Assembly (NCBI GenBank): GCA_902167985.1
Contig: CABHNZ010000033.1
Span: forward strand, 1-43,866
DNA length: 43,866 nucleotides
Origin: Shinella sp. UYSO24
GTDB lineage: Bacteria > Pseudomonadota > Alphaproteobacteria > Rhizobiales > Rhizobiaceae
Direction: 5' to 3'
Shown here: piece by piece, positions 8,673 to 17,890 of the stretch
How the letters are laid out: each line of letters begins with the position of its first letter
Numbering within the stretch: position 1 is the stretch's first letter
Notes under the pieces: generated by a model
Database searches by the model: none
What the model was told of the DNA's origin: nothing
The model's input: only the letters and a program-made list of their open reading frames with translations
Program-made: the position numbers and the translations under genes

Positions 8673-11600
8673 CTATCGTTCAAGCCCCATGCTCTGGCTG
8701 CGGCTCTGGGTCAGCTGCCGCTCCATCTCTCGGGCAACGGTCTGATCCCGACCGATGTAATGTATCCCCATCTCCTGGGCGCGATTGCGCAGGGTCGTCT
8801 CAAGCTGCGGGTCGCCGCCAAGCTGCTGGCTCATCCCGCGCATTTCTGCATCGACCTTACCCCGCGCCTCGTCATTGTTCCAACCCCGAAGCGCCTGACG
8901 CTCGGAACGCAGTTCGTTCCAGCGCTCGATGAAGCGATCAGCCCGCACGTTCGGGTCTGCCTGCAGGGCGCGTTCCCGGTCCATGCCGGCGACGAGCTGG
9001 CCGACACGCTCGCGGCCGGAGAGCTGCGTCATCGCTTGGCCCATCTGAGGGTCGTACTGCAGGGCAGAACGGACGAGCGCATGCGATCCGGGCCGAACCT
9101 GATCCAGGTCGGCCGCAGCGGCGCGATAGGCCTGCTTCTGCGTGTCGAGAACGGGGAGCTTTTGGCCGACCTGCCGATCGACGGAACTGTAGGCCTGCGC
9201 ATAGCGATCCACGGCCTGCTCAAAGCCCGACATAGACCGCACCCGCTCCGCCAGCCTGTCGCGCTCGCCACCACTGCCCGAAGACCGCTCGCCGTCGCGC
9301 TCTGGCCGTTCGGTCTGCGCAGCGCCACGGCCAGGCTTCAGCTTCAGCCCATCGAACATGCCGCGCCGAGGCGCACGCTCCACGCGCTCAGGACCGGCCT
9401 GCGAGGGGGTCCGCTCCTCGTAAGCAGAACGCTCGCTGGGAGACCGATCCTGAACTGCCCTCGCCGCAATGGCGAGGGAGGGCGCCTCGTGCCCCTTGAT
9501 TGCGGCACCAGCAAGATCGATCTCGCTGCGAACGCCGATCGCCTCGGCAATGCCGCGCCGCTCGGCAAAGTCACGCGCATAGTCCAGCGTCGTCTCCTTC
9601 GCCCCGGAGCGCGACAGCCGGCTTTCGAGCTGGTCATAGGCAATCTCTCCGGCACCCTGAACCCGCCATCCATTACGATGGGTCTCGGTTCCATCCGGCA
9701 AGGTGACGGGAACGGCCCCCTCATGACGAAGACCGATCGTCGCGCCGATCTTCGGAGACGCCTCCGCCATCGCCCGCCCCAGATCGACACCCCATGTCGT
9801 CGAACGCTCGCCGTTGCCATTCTCCAGCGTCACGAAATAGCTGTCGCGATTGCCTTGCCTGTGCTCGTAGGGCGCAACCCCATGCGCCACCAGCTGGCCT
9901 GCTCTCTTGTCGGTAAACTCTTGCCTGTCAGCATAGAGCTGCGCCCCGTCACGATGGCGGGTCATGGCGACATAGGTCAGATGCCGATCCATCGTGCCCG
10001 ACGCCAGCACGAAGGCACGATCGACGGTCGCGCCCTGGTTCTTATGGATCGTGGTCGCATAGCCATGATCAATGGCCTGGTAACTGTGCACCGGTACAGT
10101 GACGAGATCGGATTTATCCGCCGTTCTCCCGTCGAGCTGCACTTGTATTGCGTCGCGCTCGACGGAGAGCACCTTCCCCAACATGCCGTTCTTGACGCCG
10201 AGATCCCGATCGTTTTCCAGAAACACGATCCGATCACCTTCGGCAAAGTCGCGCTTTCCGTCATTGGTCTGATAGGTCAGTGCTCGAACCCGCTCCTGGC
10301 CCCTGCCCTCCCCGATCGAAAGCTCGTCACGCCGGCACCAGCGGGCGCGACCCGCGCCAGGTCGCCGCGTTCCTGAAGTCCCGAACGGATCGCGTCATTG
10401 ATGGCGCGAACATCGGCGCGGCGATGCGCCATCGCGACACGACTGCCGTCTGGCCGGTTCTCACGATCGGCAAGATAATCTGACACGATCGCCGCCCTCG
10501 CCGCATCTCCATCGGCAGCAAAATGAATGTCGCCGTGATCCCGATAGGCGGCCAGGCCATCGGCGGTCTTGTGGGTGGCAAATGACACCGACGCATCCCG
10601 CTGCCAGCCCTCACGCTGCCGGCGGATTTCGGAAAGTTCGGCATGGCCGATCCGCTCGGCAATGGCGCGGAACGGTGCGCCGGCACCGATCGCCTGCAGC
10701 TGCTCGTGATCTCCGACGAGAACGATCTTCGCGCCGCGCTGCTCGGCCTCGCCAATGAAGCCGGCGAGCTGCCGGCTGCCCACCATGCCCGCCTCATCGA
10801 TGACAAACACATCGCCGCGGCCGAGCGTCCCCCGGTCGCGTTCCCAACCCCGCGACCAGGACGCAAGCGTTCGGCTCTCGATGCCAGAACTCTCCTCAAG
10901 GCCTTCAGCTGCTTTGCCAGAAAGTGCGGCACCATGAACCCGATACCCCTGCCCTTCCCAGGCCTCACGCGCGGCCGCCAGCATCGTCGATTTGCCAGCG
11001 CCGGCAAACCCGACCACCGCCGAAATCCGCTCCGGCCCGGTCACATGCTCGATCGCTTGGCGCTGCTCGTCCGACAGCCGCGCAGCACCATCACCGGACG
11101 CTTTCTGAATGGCCGCATCCTGCCGGCCGATCGCTCTAACAACATGCCGGCGATCGACACCATGACTGCGATCACCTGCCATCCGCTCCGCCGATCGCGC
11201 CATGCCGGATTCAAGATTGACCATCTCGCGGGTCGAATATTTCGCAAGCTCGATCTCGCCCGTCTGCGCATCAACACGCTCGGGCTGAAGCTCGGCCAAT
11301 GCCGGCGATGCCATCACCGACGCAAACGCATTCTGGAACGTCTGGGCATCGTCATTGATGTAGCGATGCAGTGTGCGGGCAACGTCGCGCCGATCGAACA
11401 CGCTCTTCTCCTGGGAGATGATCGTCAGAACCTGTTCGGGCTTTTCGCGGATCAGCTCGGCATTCTTCTGGGCCGCCTCTGCATCCAGCCGAGCCCGCTC
11501 GACGACCATCCCTTGGCGCTGCATCTGGGTGGCATGAACCCCGACATGTTCGGTCGGTGAAAGCTCAAGCCCTCGCTCCTGATGGGAGCGATGATCGATC

Positions 11601-12202
11601 CGGATATCCAGCCCTTCGCGCTGAAGCTGACTGTTCGCAATGCTCTCCCACGACTGCCGGATATCACGAAGCTGCATGTCGGTCGTCGCCATCCCATTAG
11701 ATAGCAACCGCGCGTTCTTGTGCTCAAGATAGGTCTTGTACCCAAGACCACCCTCGCCCACCTGTCGCGTCGTCATCATCACATGCGCATGGTAATTCCG
11801 GACATCGCCTTTCTCATGCGGGGCATGGATCGCGAAATCCACCGCAGCGCCATACCGATTGGCCAGGTCCTGGGCAAAGGTCCGCGCCGCATCAATCCGT
11901 CCTTCGGCCGATAGCTCATACGGAAGCCCGATCTCAAACTCGCGAGCGACACGGGCGTCTTTGCGTTTTTCGGCGAACTCGGCCGCATTCCATAAGGCCG
12001 ATCGGTTGAGAGCCCATTCGGCCGAGCTTCCTTCAGGCAGAACAATCTCGGTGTGCTCGACGCCCTCTTTTCGAGTGAAGTCATGCACCAACCCATCGCG
12101 CTCGTTCGTCATCTTCACTGCGCACCGATAAGCTGCGGACGCAACCGCGCTGCGGCCGGACGACCGCGATATCGGCTTTGTGCTGAGATGATAGATCGCC
12201 AA
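8673..12202 (-). pseudogene. traA: Conjugal transfer relaxase/helicase TraA (MOBQ type), split by one frameshift
   Basis: The N-terminal part (from 12202) carries a MobA/MobL relaxase domain: an early Tyr in SAAYR, and the metal-binding His cluster in HAPHEKGDVRNYHAHVMMTT near residues 126-146. A RecD/TraI-like helicase follows, with Walker A GFAGAGKST and Walker B VFVIDEAGM. The C-terminal part (from 10226) holds the UvrD-like tail with TTIHKNQGATVDRAF and YVAMTRHRDG. The two lie in different frames. Restoring one base at about 10320-10335 gives roughly 1176 residues, normal for rhizobial TraA. The start is a TTG at 12202 with CGGAGG seven bases upstream, giving the usual LAIYHLS opening. 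It nicks oriT and unwinds the strand for export. It diverges from the traD/traG side across oriT. Confidence 0.85.
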
Positions 12203-12240
12203 ACGGCATCCTCCGAACGCCAAGGAGGATAACAAGCACT

Positions 12241-12270
12241 GACTTGCGCAGCAAGTCGTAAGTGCGCCCT
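12241..12270. other. oriT: Origin of transfer (oriT), IncQ/RSF1010-like nic region
   Basis: Between the divergent traA and traD-side genes there is a perfect inverted repeat, GACTTGC-GCA-GCAAGTC (12241-12257), followed directly by GTAAGTGCGCCCT (12258-12270). The arrangement of a hairpin then TAAGTGCG/CCCT matches the nic region of RSF1010 (IncQ) and related MOBQ plasmids, and MOBQ is the relaxase type of the neighbouring traA. The nick would fall at about 12266/12267 on this strand by analogy. The whole traA-to-12459 gap is 256 bases and also contains both divergent promoters, which I could not place. Confidence 0.8.
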
Positions 12271-12458
12271 TATAATCCTGCTCGCTACGCTCTCGAAATT
12301 ATAGGTATCCCGCTGCGGCTAACCTCATCTGGTGACAAGAAGCACGGAGTTTGACTGATTGGTTGGCAGTTTTCTGACTTCAAATGGCATCTTTACCGCG
12401 ACCAATGGGGCCGTTTCCCCTATAGTGATCAGCAATCGGAACGAAAGGCGGCGGTAAA

Positions 12459-12923
12459 TTGACTCAACGCACGTATGCGAAATCCGCGATCACCCAGCTC
12501 AAGCAAGCTTCGTCGCGTCGGCCGCCCTGGCAGTTGACGACGATCGGAAACACGGATCAGCTGGTTCATCTATCGGCGGAAATCGTCAACGCTCTGACAC
12601 GGATCTTCGATCTCGTCCCGGCGCTGGGTGGCGTAACGATCAAGACGGAACATGGCGATCTGTCGGTGAGCCGTGATTTTCCGAGTGGATATACGGAGAC
12701 GGTCGATGCTCTGATCGCCTCTGTATTCGAGAACGACACCGGCATTACCGGCATCGTATTCCCGGCGACCAGCACGCGGCCCGAACATATAGCCACGGCG
12801 GACAATCCGCACTTTCTGCCAAGCGGAAAAGAGATCGCGGCGATCACCGCTTCTCATGAAGCCGGGGAGATGAGCAGCGAAGAAGCGCTTCGCAGGATCA
12901 AGGACGTTTATTCAAAGGAGTAG
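12459..12923 (+). CDS. Unrecognised protein of the transfer region
   Basis: A 154-residue protein I do not recognise. It starts at a TTG preceded by GGCGGCGG. It has no membrane segment. The N-terminus is basic (KSAITQLKQASSRRPP), the middle is mixed, and the end is helical and charged (SSEEALRRIKDVYSKE). It is followed four bases later by traD and lies where rhizobial plasmids usually carry traC next to oriT, so a DNA-processing accessory role is possible from position only. Codon use looks like its neighbours. No damage is visible. Confidence 0.6.
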   Translation: MTQRTYAKSAITQLKQASSRRPPWQLTTIGNTDQLVHLSAEIVNALTRIFDLVPALGGVTIKTEHGDLSVSRDFPSGYTETVDALIASVFENDTGITGIVFPATSTRPEHIATADNPHFLPSGKEIAAITASHEAGEMSSEEALRRIKDVYSKE

Positions 12924-12927
12924 GATT

Positions 12928-13228
12928 TTGGCGCGCAAGACAATTGAACAGCGGTTGGCTGAACTCGATGCACAGCGATCGGCGCTAAAGGCGAGATTGG
13001 GGAAACAGGAGCGGGCCAACGATACGCGGCGCAAGGTCCTGCTCGGTGCCCTGGTCCTGCATCGTCTCGAAAACACCGGCGATCCGGAATTTACAAAACG
13101 CCTCGCAGATTGGCTGCGCCGTGAGCTGCCCGGTTTCCTCCACCCGCGATGGTGACAAGGCACTGTTTGCCGATCTGCTCGGCGCAGAAAAACCGATCAC
13201 GGAGGGAACGCCGGAGCAGTCGGCATGA
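12928..13228 (+). pseudogene. traD: TraD-like mobilisation protein, split by one extra base
   Basis: A small basic protein of the TraD/TraC type found beside oriT in rhizobial transfer systems. It opens MARKTIEQRLAELDAQR and continues RRKVLLGALVLHRLEN to DWLRRELPGFL. The frame then stops at 13155 (HPRW), while the expected tail DGDKALFADLLGAE continues one frame over and ends at 13228. Removing one base near 13135-13155 gives about 99 residues. The start is a TTG with AGGA just upstream. The corrected stop overlaps the traG start (ATGA). It likely assists the relaxase at oriT. The extra base may be an error. Confidence 0.65.
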
Positions 13229-14183
13229 CGGTGGTCAGCGCATTTTCCATGATGTTCCGCACCGCCGCCAAGAACCCTGGATGGGCTGTCGGCGCGTTCC
13301 TATTCACAGCCCTTTCGAAAGGCGGCCTACGTTTCGCCGTCCTTTATGTCGCAATCATCCTGGTCGCCGGTATATGGGGCGGCTCGTCGATGGCGGAGGC
13401 CGGCTTTGCTCAAGGGACATGGGGATGGGCCGCGTTCAATATCGGCTTCCTCGTCTTCATGGTGATCCTGTTCCTGGCAATGGTTACGCCCAATGTGCTT
13501 CTCCATTTCGGCAACGTCCAGGCGGACACCCATGGATCGGCACGCTTCGCTACTGACAAGGAAGTTGCTCCCCTCACCCGCTCCGGAACCGGCCTTCTGA
13601 TCGGCCGCGACCCGAAATCCAAATCCCTCATGCGCTATGACGGGCCGGCTCATCTGCTGACCATGGCGCCGACGCGAACCGGCAAAGGTGTGGGAACGAT
13701 CATCCCCAATCTGTTGACCGCAGATCGCTCGGTGATCTGCATCGACCCCAAGGGCGAGAATGCGAAAATCGCCGGCCGCGCCCGCCAGAATTTTGGCCCG
13801 GTCCATGTCCTCGATCCCTTCGGCATTACCGGCAAACCCTCGGCCGCTTTCAATCCTCTCGACACGCTCGATGTGGACGGCCTCGATGTGGCGGAGGATG
13901 CCAGTACGCTGGCCGATGCGCTGTCTTCGACGAGCCTGGCATGTCGGGTGAGGCCCATTGGAACGAAGAGGCCAAGGCGCTGATTTCGGGGCTGCTGCTG
14001 ACGATCGCGGCCGTCGAGCCAGCCGGCCGCCGGCACCTCGGGACGTTGCGCGAATATCTGACGCTTGCCCCCGAGAATTTTGCCGCCTTGCTGAGACAAA
14101 TGTAGGCGACCGACGCGGCGGCCGGTCTGATCGCCCGCGCTGCCAATCGTCACCTCTGCAAGTCCGATCGAGAGGCGGCTGGC
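13225..14183 (+). pseudogene. traG: Coupling protein TraG (VirD4 family), frameshifted, with an internal stop and truncated
   Basis: The N-terminus has two membrane helices (about residues 28-48 and 65-90), then the ATPase domain with Walker A in MAPTRTGKGVGTIIPNLL and ICIDPKGEN. At about 13923 one G seems lost: the frame switches from ALSSTS to the expected LVFDEPGMSGEAHWNEEAKA. An in-frame TAG then stands at 14103-14105 where family members read Q (LRQM-stop-ATDAA). Recognisable TraG continues to NRHLCKSDREAAG and ends at about 14180, where MFS transporter sequence begins. The missing C-terminal half includes most of the ATPase, so coupling activity should be lost whatever the base quality. 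The start overlaps the corrected traD stop. Confidence 0.85.
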
Positions 14184-14981
14184 GCGGCGGCTTCATCGCA
14201 ACAGCGATCATCAGCTTCGTCTTCTTCGTGCTGTTCTGGTTCTATTACCGCGACCCGAGCGCCGATCGTCAGCTCTCGCAGGAGGAGCGCACCTATATCA
14301 AGGCCGGCGGCGCCGCGCAGGAAGGCGAGGCTGCGACCAATGCCACAGGCCTCCTCGGTTATCTTCTGCGCAACCGCAAGGTCTGGGGCCTGTCGGTCGG
14401 CTTTGCGGCTTACGGCTACGCATTTGCGCTCTTCATCTTCTGGCTGCCGGATTATCTGGTGAAGGAGATGCATATGAACATTCTGAAATCGGCCACGTTC
14501 ACCACCATACCATGGATTTGCGCCACGATTTCGGACCTTCTGATCGGCGGTTGGCTGATCGATCATCTGATCCGCAAGGGTCATGACGAATCGAAGGTCC
14601 GCAAGACCATAATCGTCTCCGGCATGCTGATGGGCCTTGCCGTCGTCGGCGCCGGCCTCACTTCCGATCCCTATTGGGCAATCTTCTGGATCACCGTCTC
14701 GCTCAGCGGTCTTGCCGCTGCAGCACCCGCCGGTTGGTCGATCCCGTCACTGATCGCGCCGAAGGGCGGTGCGGCCACCATCGGCGGCATCATGAACTTC
14801 TTAAACAGCATCACAGGCATAGCGGCCCCCATCATCACCGGCTTCATTGTCGGGGCGACACAATCCTTCAGCCGCGCCTTCATTCTGGCGGGCGTGATGC
14901 TGGCGATCGGCATCCTCTCCTATGTCTTCGTGCTTGGCCGCATCGAGCCCATTCCCGAGCCCGGGGGCAGGCAAGGCCTGA
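14177..14981 (+). pseudogene. MFS sugar-acid transporter, 5'-truncated by fusion to traG
   Basis: About 265 residues of a major facilitator of the glucarate/galactonate/hexuronate type. It begins at GWRGGFIATAIISFVFF with the central loop RDPSADRQLSQEERTYI, followed by the second six-helix half ending VFVLGRIEPIPEPG. About 160-170 N-terminal residues are missing relative to a normal transporter of about 430. No start codon of its own is present at the junction. The stop is lost by one extra G in a GGGGG run at 14963-14967; removing it gives a TGA at 14979-14981. As written the frame runs on into the next gene. The pairing with a mannonate dehydratase-type gene downstream suggests uptake of an aldonic or uronic acid. 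Confidence 0.8.
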
Positions 14982-15028
14982 CCTTTACCCTGATCAATTT
15001 TCTACAAGTCTGGAAAGGATTTAATCCC

Positions 15029-16266
15029 ATGAAAATCACCAGTGCCAAGGTGATCGTCTGCTCACCCGGACGCAATTTCGTGACGCTCAAGATCGAGACG
15101 GACGACAGCATATACGGAATTGGCGATGCGACAGTGAACGGTCGCGAGCTCGCTGTCGCCTCTTATCTTAAGGATCATCTCGTCCCCTGCCTGATCGGAA
15201 GGGATGCCTCGCAGATCGAGGATATATGGCAATATTTCTACAAGGGTGCCTATTGGCGCCGCGGCCCGATCACCATGGCCGCGATCGCCGCAGTCGACGT
15301 GGCGCTCTGGGATATCAAGGCGAAAGCGCCCAATATGCCGCTCTACCAGCTGCTTGGCGGCGCCAGCCAAACCCATATGTTGACCTATACCCACGCCAAT
15401 GGCGAGACGATCGAGGAGACGGCCGACAAAGTCGCGCAGTTCCAGTTTGAAGGCTGGAAAGCGATCCGCGTTCAGGCTGCCGTGCCCGGCCAGCCGATCA
15501 CCTATGGCGTTGAGAAGGTCGGCTCCTTGTCGCAGGCAGAAAACAAGCCACGCGAGACCTCATGGGATACGCCGACATATCTGCGCTTCCTGCCGAAGCT
15601 GCTCGACCGTCTGCGGGACCGCTTTGGCTTCGACTTGCATCTTCTGCATGACGTGCATCACCGGCTGCCCCCTCAGGAAGCGGCGCGGCTTGCCAAGGAT
15701 GTTGAACGTCACGACCTGTTCTGGCTGGAAGATGCTGTTCCCGCAGAAAACCAGGAGAGCTACCGGCTGATCCGCCAGCATTCGACCACGCCTCTGGCGC
15801 TCGGAGAAGTGTTTAACTCGATCCATGATTGCCGGCAGCTGATCCAGGAACAGCTGATTGACTATATCCGCACCACGCCACTGCATGCCGGCGGCATCAC
15901 CCATGTGCGCCAGATCGCCGGCCTTGCTGCCCTCTACCACATCCGCACCGCCTGCCATGGTGCGGCAGACATGTCGCCTATTACCATGGGAGCAGCGCTT
16001 CATTTCGACCGCTGGGTGCCAAATTTCGGCATTCAGGAATATGCCTTCCATCCGCCAGAAGCCAGAAGCCAGAAGCCAGAAGCCAGAAGCCAGAAGCCAG
16101 AAACGTCTTCCCGCACGAATGGCATTTCAATGACGGCTATCTTCATAGCGGTGAGAAACCCGGCCATGGCGTCGATATTGACGAGGCAGCGGCGGCAAAA
16201 TACCCGTACCGCCAGGCTTATCTGGACGTTGCGCGGCTTACCGACGGCACGCTCTGGAGCTGGTAG
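15029..16266 (+). pseudogene. manD: Mannonate dehydratase-type enzyme (enolase superfamily ManD), interrupted by a 7-bp repeat expansion
   Basis: Strong likeness to ManD of the enolase superfamily, which dehydrates D-mannonate to 2-keto-3-deoxygluconate. It starts MKITSAKVIVCSPGRNFVTL. Metal ligands are visible as Asp in LLHDVHH, Glu in FWLEDA and Glu in ALGEVFN, with the His of TACHGAADMSP and a terminal LWSW Trp as in ManD. The frame is correct to HPPEA at about 16062. Seven tandem GCCAGAA copies (16054-16102) then push the ending (VFPHEWHFNDGY to LWSW, stop 16264-16266) into another frame. With two copies the gene would read HPPEARNVFPHEW and encode 400 residues, the family length. It sits 47 bases after the transporter fragment. 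Confidence 0.9.
16054..16102 (+). repeat. Seven perfect tandem copies of GCCAGAA inside manD
   Basis: The units run 16054-16060, then every seven bases to 16096-16102, with no mismatch. Unit length is not a multiple of three, so each gain or loss changes the reading frame of the 3' end of manD. Only 2, 5 or 8 copies restore the conserved C-terminus; the seven seen here do not. The flanks suggest an ancestral two-copy state. No spacers are present, so this is not a CRISPR. Confidence 0.95.
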
Positions 16267-16428
16267 CAATAGCAATGATGCTCATGGGCATCCTGGCCCC
16301 CTGTTTCTTACAAGCGGGGGCGCCGGCCACCTCACATCGCACGATTGGAATGACCGCAGCCGCAAAAAGCGACCGTCCGAGACAGACCACAGGTCACACC
16401 CGCCCTCCCCTGCCCGCAGATCGCCCGC

Positions 16429-17583
16429 TCAGTCCCCTTTGACGGGCACCGCCTCGCGGCTGGCCCCACCCGACGCAACAAGACCGGGAATCAGACGCAC
16501 AAGCCGGCTCTCCGCAAACCTCTTGAGTTCGGCAAGCATGGCGCAGGTCACGGCGGTAATGATGATGATCGGCACGAAAGACCATGCATCCAGCATGCCC
16601 AGTTGCGATATATGATAGGCCGCAATGACGATGACGGTCTGGTGCACGATGTAATAGGTCATGATCGATCTGTTCAGATAGGCGATCACTCTGTTGGGGC
16701 GATTGGCGAACCTTGCCGCGAAAGCCAGCAGTGAAACGATCGCGCACCACTGAAAGATCGATCGCATGATGCGCACGACGATCACAAGTACATCCGGCCA
16801 TTCATGCCGCGGGATAGTCATGACGATCGCTGCCAGCGCCAGAAACGAGATGGCGGCCAGGCCAGCACTCATCCACTTCTGGCGGTCGATCTCCTGCCAG
16901 AAGCGCGGTTCATCGGCCACCAATGCGCCGGCCACAAACATCGAAAAATACAGGACATGGACATAAAAGTCGGTCGTGATGACCAAGGTCTCGCCGAAAA
17001 GCGGATAGAGCCCGACGCGAAGCACAGCAAAAAGGCGATCGGCACCAGCAGCAATTTCTTGCCAGACAACATCGAGGCAAATGCCGAGGAGACATTGGCC
17101 AATAGGCCCGGAGCGAGGCAGCACCACCGACCATGCCATCAGATAGATCCAGAGATAGGCCAGAAACCACATGTGTTCCAATCTGAGACCGGAAATCACA
17201 TAGGTCGTCCAGAAGTCCCAATAGGATGCATCAGATGTAGCATTATCCTCCGACAGGTATATCTGCGGCGGAACGATAACAAATACCCCGAAAAGAAACG
17301 GCACCAGCAATTGCCGTGTTCGCGCCTTGCGAATTTCGGCCATAGATCTCTTCTTCAGGAGAGATGCGGTCACGAGCCCGGAAATGAAGAAGAGAAGGCT
17401 CATTCTCCACGGATGAGATCCGACCGAAATGAGGTCAACAAGCCGACTGCCTTCGCCCGCATTGAGCAACCAAGTCCGCGTCCCGTAAATAAGACTGGTG
17501 TGGTATATTATAAGCGTTCCGAAACACAGGACGCGCAAGGCATCTATATCGTAACGCCGACCTTCAAATCTTTCCCTGATCAT
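16429..17583 (-). CDS. Acyltransferase-3 family membrane protein (OafA/OpgC-like)
   Basis: About 384 residues with some ten membrane helices. The family opening is present: RRYDIDALRVLCFGTLIIYHTS, with the catalytic-type His after helix 1, then SLLFFISGLVTASLLKKRS and the late YLNRSIMTYYIVHQTVI. Members O-acylate glucans or cell-surface sugars at the inner membrane. The start at 17583 is favoured over an ATG 11 codons upstream by GAGGGGCGGG ahead of it. Around residues 169-195 the frame looks wrong (GPIGQCLLGICLDVVWQEI), while another frame reads LANVSSAFASML and KLLLVPIAFLL. This implies two opposite single-base indels near 17100 and 17030 that cancel out. The convergent manD tail lies 162 bases away. 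Confidence 0.75.
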   Translation of the reverse strand: MIRERFEGRRYDIDALRVLCFGTLIIYHTSLIYGTRTWLLNAGEGSRLVDLISVGSHPWRMSLLFFISGLVTASLLKKRSMAEIRKARTRQLLVPFLFGVFVIVPPQIYLSEDNATSDASYWDFWTTYVISGLRLEHMWFLAYLWIYLMAWSVVLPRSGPIGQCLLGICLDVVWQEIAAGADRLFAVLRVGLYPLFGETLVITTDFYVHVLYFSMFVAGALVADEPRFWQEIDRQKWMSAGLAAISFLALAAIVMTIPRHEWPDVLVIVVRIMRSIFQWCAIVSLLAFAARFANRPNRVIAYLNRSIMTYYIVHQTVIVIAAYHISQLGMLDAWSFVPIIIITAVTCAMLAELKRFAESRLVRLIPGLVASGGASREAVPVKGD

Positions 17584-17890
17584 GAAAAGCCCGCCCCTCA
17601 AGCCGAGCAGATACAATCACAAGATTGCTTAGGGAATATTAATGTAATCTGCGCGATTAGACTGATTATCGAACAGTTTTTCATTTAACACGATCTTCAA
17701 CACGCGAAAGAGAGCCAGCCGGGTTCGCTGACCGGCAGGTCAGGCGCCACGATCGCGCCTCCCCTCCTCGCAGATTGAGGCCCTGCCACGCGCCTGCGTG
17801 GTGATGAAGCAGCGTCTATCGACGATGATGATTGTCCTGCCGGGCCGATACTGTTGAGCGCGGCCCCGCCACGGCGTTATCGGGTAGTCG
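17584..17890. other. Intergenic gap upstream of the acyltransferase gene
   Basis: No gene is supported in this 307-base stretch. It contains a short perfect hairpin, CCACGC-GCCT-GCGTGG, at 17786-17801 without a following U-run, so I do not call it a terminator. The A/T-rich part at about 17640-17690 is a reasonable place for the acyltransferase promoter on the minus strand, but no clear -35/-10 pair is seen. Confidence 0.4.

Noticed and set aside
8760..10376. Long plus-strand open frame of 538 residues opposite traA
   Set aside because: No family features. Its composition follows from the high-G/C antisense of traA, whose own frame is clearly coding.
16054..16102. Possible CRISPR array
   Set aside because: The repeats are seven bases long and directly adjacent with no spacers. 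There are no cas genes in the window.
13958..16615. One 885-residue open frame that looks like a giant transporter-dehydratase fusion protein
   Set aside because: It is an accident of frame: its start lies out of frame inside traG, the MFS stop is removed by one extra G at 14963-14967, and its end is out of frame after the heptanucleotide repeat. The parts are three separate genes.
17786..17801. Perfect short hairpin CCACGC-GCCT-GCGTGG as a terminator
   Set aside because: No U-run follows on either strand, and the adjacent genes do not end there. It is probably chance in G/C-rich DNA.
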